DNA from: Gammaproteobacteria bacterium
GTDB taxonomy: Bacteria; Pseudomonadota; Gammaproteobacteria; GCA-001735895
DNA length: 45,507 bases
Assembly: GCA_014382695.1 (NCBI GenBank)
Contig: JACNJF010000099.1
Span: 1-45,507, forward strand
Direction: 5' to 3'
The position numbers and the translations under genes are program-made. Positions 42,097-45,507 of the stretch are shown one piece after another. Within the stretch, counting starts at the first letter, position 1. Every line of letters begins with the position of its first letter. The notes below the pieces were generated by a model. The model made no database searches, was not told the DNA's origin, and worked only from the letters and a program-made list of their open reading frames with translations.

Positions 42097-42879
42097 TTAT
42101 TTCTGCAAAACTTTAAAGAAGCCTTTGGCGCCACCATCCATAAAATAGTAATTCGAGATTTCCTTATCCTCCAGGTAATACTGCAGCCAGGTCACCTGTT
42201 TACCGGCTTCATCGTAAACCAGCAGGGCTTTGTCCTGTTTCTTCACTGTGCTCAGAAACTGATTGAGTTTAGTCTTTTCATCCATGTGGATGTTTTCCTG
42301 GCGATACGGGAACAGCTCGAATAAGCCGCGTTGAGCGGGTTCACGAATGTCCAGTATCAGGGTTTTATCCTCGATTTTGGCAGTAAAGTTAGCCGGAGAG
42401 AGCAGGCGTTTCTGAAAGTCTTCCTTACTGATCAGACGTTTCCGGTCAACCGGTGTTTTACCAACCAGCGTGGCTTTTTCAGGGTGCGCCTTTGCCCAGT
42501 CAAATATACCGGCATCATAGGCATACACGTTTGAACTGTTTGCTTTGCGAATTTTGTTCGCTGCCTTATACGATTTATAGCAACTGTGTCCATTACAGTA
42601 AAAAACGATGGGCTTATTTTCGCCCAGTAAGGGCTCCATATCGCTGACAAATTTCTTGCTGTTGAGCGGGATGTTGAGCGCCTTATTGATATGCAGGGTA
42701 TCAAATTCAAACGCCGATCGGACATCGACAATAATGACCTCATCAAACTGGCTGTTTAACTGTTCCGTATCCATTACCTGAACTTTTGGATAGGTGGCCC
42801 GTCCGGGGAACTCATTGTCAGCCTGAACCAGGCTGATGAAAAATAAGCCGATCAGGCCAAACACCCTAAGTAAATTCAT
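42097..42879 (-). CDS. Exported tandem rhodanese-domain protein
   Basis: Signal peptide; first domain EVIIVDVRSAFEFDTLHINKALNIPL...IVFYCNGHSCYKSYKAANKI; second domain TLILDIREPAQRGLFELFPYRQENIHMDE...LLVYDEAGKQVTW. Confidence 0.85.
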   Translation of the reverse strand: MNLLRVFGLIGLFFISLVQADNEFPGRATYPKVQVMDTEQLNSQFDEVIIVDVRSAFEFDTLHINKALNIPLNSKKFVSDMEPLLGENKPIVFYCNGHSCYKSYKAANKIRKANSSNVYAYDAGIFDWAKAHPEKATLVGKTPVDRKRLISKEDFQKRLLSPANFTAKIEDKTLILDIREPAQRGLFELFPYRQENIHMDEKTKLNQFLSTVKKQDKALLVYDEAGKQVTWLQYYLEDKEISNYYFMDGGAKGFFKVLQK

Positions 42880-43047
42880 TTCTGTATGCTCCAGTTGGTC
42901 AATAAGATTTTTTATTTTTATAGCGTTCTAGTGTAGGTCATTTTATTGAGAGGTCAATTAGTTAGCTATGGGAGTTAAAGTTGTCCGCCGCTTTGCTAAG
43001 CACTTCGCTAGAGAGTCTGTGTCGGATTCTGCCCTGCAAAATAGAGA

Positions 43048-43064
43048 TTGGCACAGTCTCTGCA
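43048..43064 (+). promoter_or_regulatory. Putative sigma-54 (-24/-12) promoter upstream of flgG
   Basis: TTGGCACAGTCTCTGCA: GG and GC elements spaced as in the YTGGCACGrNNNTTGCW consensus; about 37 bp upstream of the flgG ATG. Confidence 0.7.
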
Positions 43065-43100
43065 TGACTCAGTGCATATTCCATTCACAGGAGATCCATC

Positions 43101-43886
43101 ATGAATCAGGCACTCTGGGTAGCAAAAACAGGTCTGGACGCACAGCAGACACGTTTATCGGTCATTTCAAATAATCTGGCGAACGTCAGTACCAGTGGTT
43201 ATAAGCAGTCCAGGGCCGTTTTTGAAGACCTGCTGTATCAGAATGTGCGTCAGGTGGGAGGCCAGACTTCACAGGATACACGCCTGCCCTCTGGCCTGAT
43301 GCTGGGCACCGGAACGCGGGTGGTGGCGACCGAAAAGATTCATACCCAGGGAACGATCCTCAACACCGAAAACTCTCTGGATGTGGCGATCGATGGGAAA
43401 GGTTTTTTCCCGATTTTATTGCCGGATGGCACCGAAGCCTATACCCGTGATGGCAGTTTCAAGATCTCTGATCAGGGGCAACTGGTGACCGCTTCCGGCT
43501 ATACCTTGCAGCCTGGTATCACCATCGGTGCCGATGTGCAGTCGATTACGATCGGGCTGGATGGAGTGGTTTCTGTGGCTTTACCGAACCAGGCGGCCCC
43601 TTCCGTGATCGGCAATATCCAGATCAGTAATTTTATCAATCCAACCGGCCTGCAGCCAATCGGTGAAAATCTGTTTCTGGAATCCGCTGCCAGTGGCACT
43701 GCGCAGGCAGGTACACCCGGTTTAACCGGTCTCGGACGATTACGTCAGGGAGGGCTGGAGGGTTCAAATGTAAATATCGTCGAAGAAATGGTCGGTATGA
43801 TTGAAACCCAGCGTGCCTATGAAATGAATTCCAAATTGATTTCAACCGCTGACGGCATGATGCAATACCTGAATAACAACCTGTAG
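43101..43886 (+). CDS. flgG: Flagellar basal-body rod protein FlgG
   Basis: [48 protein letters not shown]-terminal [33 protein letters not shown]. Confidence 0.95.
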   Translation: MNQALWVAKTGLDAQQTRLSVISNNLANVSTSGYKQSRAVFEDLLYQNVRQVGGQTSQDTRLPSGLMLGTGTRVVATEKIHTQGTILNTENSLDVAIDGKGFFPILLPDGTEAYTRDGSFKISDQGQLVTASGYTLQPGITIGADVQSITIGLDGVVSVALPNQAAPSVIGNIQISNFINPTGLQPIGENLFLESAASGTAQAGTPGLTGLGRLRQGGLEGSNVNIVEEMVGMIETQRAYEMNSKLISTADGMMQYLNNNL

Positions 43887-43891
43887 GTGAT

Positions 43892-44584
43892 GTGATGAAC
43901 CCAGGCATAAACAAAACATTGCTGCTGCTGGTTTCTGTGCTGCTATTGCAGGCCTGTGCCAGTACCCGCATTGAAGTACAGCCGGATCCGATGTATGCAC
44001 CGGTCGATCTGAAAGAAAGTCGTTTTCAGCCCGTCAATAATGGTTCGATCTTTCAACAGGGACGTTCGGTTCGCCTGTTTGAAGACAGCAAGGCATTCCG
44101 GGTCGGTGATCTGCTCAGTATTGCACTGGCAGAATCCACTAATGCAACTAAATCGGCTGCCACCACGACTTCCAAGGATGATGCCGCCAGCGTTGGGGCC
44201 GGCACCGTGTTTGGCATTACCCCGACCTACAAGGGGCAATCGATTCTGAATAACTCGATCTCATCCGAGCGTGCTTTTAACGGCAGTGGTGATTCTGCGC
44301 AGAGCAACAGCCTGCGCGGCGAGATTACGGTGATGGTGTCCGACATACTGCCGAACGGTAATCTGGTGGTGCGTGGTGAAAAGATTATCGGACTCAATCA
44401 GGGCTCCGAGTTTATTCGCATTACCGGCATCGTACGCCCACAGGATGTCAGTTCGAACAATGAAGTAGAGTCTGCCAAGCTGGCCAATGCGCGTATCTAT
44501 TACGGCGGCGGCGGTGTGGTCGCAGAGGCCAATACCAAGGGCTGGTTGAGTCGCTTTTTCAGTAGCCCGATTTTTCCTTTTTAG
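43892..44584 (+). CDS. flgH: Flagellar L-ring lipoprotein FlgH
   Basis: Lipobox LLLQACAS, GSIFQQGRSVRLFEDSKAFRVGDLLSIALAESTNATKSA, GNLVVRGEK. Confidence 0.95.
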   Translation: MMNPGINKTLLLLVSVLLLQACASTRIEVQPDPMYAPVDLKESRFQPVNNGSIFQQGRSVRLFEDSKAFRVGDLLSIALAESTNATKSAATTTSKDDAASVGAGTVFGITPTYKGQSILNNSISSERAFNGSGDSAQSNSLRGEITVMVSDILPNGNLVVRGEKIIGLNQGSEFIRITGIVRPQDVSSNNEVESAKLANARIYYGGGGVVAEANTKGWLSRFFSSPIFPF

Positions 44585-44590
44585 GAGTTG

Positions 44591-45507
44591 ATGATGAAAA
44601 CATTAAGCCGTTATTTACTACTGGCTCTGATCCTGTTTAGCACCGTGGCCGGCGCAGAACGGATCAAGGACTTGACCCAGATTCAGGGCGTACGCAGCAA
44701 CCAGCTGGTCGGTTATGGACTGGTCGTTGGTCTGGATGGTACCGGTGATCAAACCGCGCAAACCCCGTTTACGGTGCAGAGTCTGAAAAGTATGCTGTCT
44801 CAATACGGCATTACGCTACCAGCGAATGTGAATCCACAGGTGAAGAATATCGCTGCGGTCAGTATCCATGCCGATCTGCCGCCATTCGCCAAGATTGGCC
44901 AGACCATCGACATAACGGTTTCATCACTGGGTAACTCGAAAAGCCTGCGTGGCGGTAGCCTGCTGATGACCCCGCTGAAAGGTGCGGATGGGCAGATCTA
45001 TGCGATGGCCCAGGGCAACCTGATTGTGGGTGGGCTGGGTGTGCAGGGTGCAGACGGATCGAGCGTAACCATTAACGTGCCGAGTGTCGGGCGGATACCG
45101 AATGGTGCTTCGATCGAACACGAGATTAGCAATCCTTTTGCGCTGGGCAATCATATTACACTCAACCTGAGACAGCCGGATTTCACCACCGCGAAACGCC
45201 TGGCCGATATCATCAACCGCGTGTTAGGGCCGGATAATGCTTTTGCGCAGGATAGTGTGTCGGTCAAAATCAATGCACCGCAGAACATTTCGCAACGCGT
45301 AGGCTATATGTCGTTTATCGAAAACCTCGAGTTTGAACCGGGCGAAGCGGCGGCCAAGGTGATCGTGAATTCACGCACCGGTACCGTCGTGATCGGCAAT
45401 CATGTGCGGGTTTATTCGGCGGCGGTTTCGCATGGCAATATGACGGTGACCATCACCAACACCAATCAGGTGAGTCAGCCGAATGCGCTGGCGGGTGGTG
45501 ATACGGT
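44591..45507 (+). CDS. flgI: Flagellar P-ring protein FlgI (3' truncated by window end)
   Basis: Read from sequence (not in ORF track): [55 protein letters not shown]...[16 protein letters not shown]; open to the window edge. Confidence 0.95.
   Translation, partial: MMKTLSRYLLLALILFSTVAGAERIKDLTQIQGVRSNQLVGYGLVVGLDGTGDQTAQTPFTVQSLKSMLSQYGITLPANVNPQVKNIAAVSIHADLPPFAKIGQTIDITVSSLGNSKSLRGGSLLMTPLKGADGQIYAMAQGNLIVGGLGVQGADGSSVTINVPSVGRIPNGASIEHEISNPFALGNHITLNLRQPDFTTAKRLADIINRVLGPDNAFAQDSVSVKINAPQNISQRVGYMSFIENLEFEPGEAAAKVIVNSRTGTVVIGNHVRVYSAAVSHGNMTVTITNTNQVSQPNALAGGDT

Noticed and set aside
42985-43015. Sigma-28-like site (TAAAGTTG-N11-GCTAAGCA) upstream of flgG
   Set aside because: The -10 half matches the consensus poorly; the nearby sigma-54-like site is much better.
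42968-43174. 68-aa ORF upstream of and overlapping flgG
   Set aside because: Spans the sigma-54-like promoter and overlaps flgG out of frame; unlikely to be translated.

Overview
The window is mostly conserved gammaproteobacterial chromosome. From left to right it carries: a DUF3530-type hydrolase; nadB divergent from rpoE-rseA-rseB-rseC-degP/mucD, followed by lepA-lepB-DUF4845-rnc-era-recO-pdxJ-acpS; a minus-strand operon of TonB-dependent receptor, periplasmic binding protein and BarA/GacS-like hybrid kinase; cysM, a 3'-5' exonuclease and rlmD; glnB/K-amtB; a PhoD-like phosphatase; a poly-Gly lipoprotein; tRNA-Arg(CCT); a DUF523 gene; pta-ackA; a diheme cytochrome c-DUF302 fusion; a minus-strand MlaC-like / MotA-TolQ-ExbB-like / coiled-coil MotB-TolR-ExbD-like cluster; tRNA-Leu(CAA); queA-tgt-yajC-secD-secF; a tandem rhodanese; and the start of a flgG-flgH-flgI run cut by the window end. 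I saw no CRISPR array, prophage, IS element or rRNA. The best candidate for an undescribed system is 33441-36077: a non-flagellar, non-Tol/Exb ion-driven motor pair whose B subunit has a plug-like TM segment, a long coiled coil and a possible TolR/ExbD-like C-terminus. It is encoded directly downstream of an MlaC-type lipid-carrier gene that lacks mlaFEDB neighbours. Next are the receptor / binding protein / BarA-like kinase operon, with a perfect palindrome just upstream, and the cytochrome c-DUF302 fusion. Domain calls come from reading the translations by eye; no database search was run.
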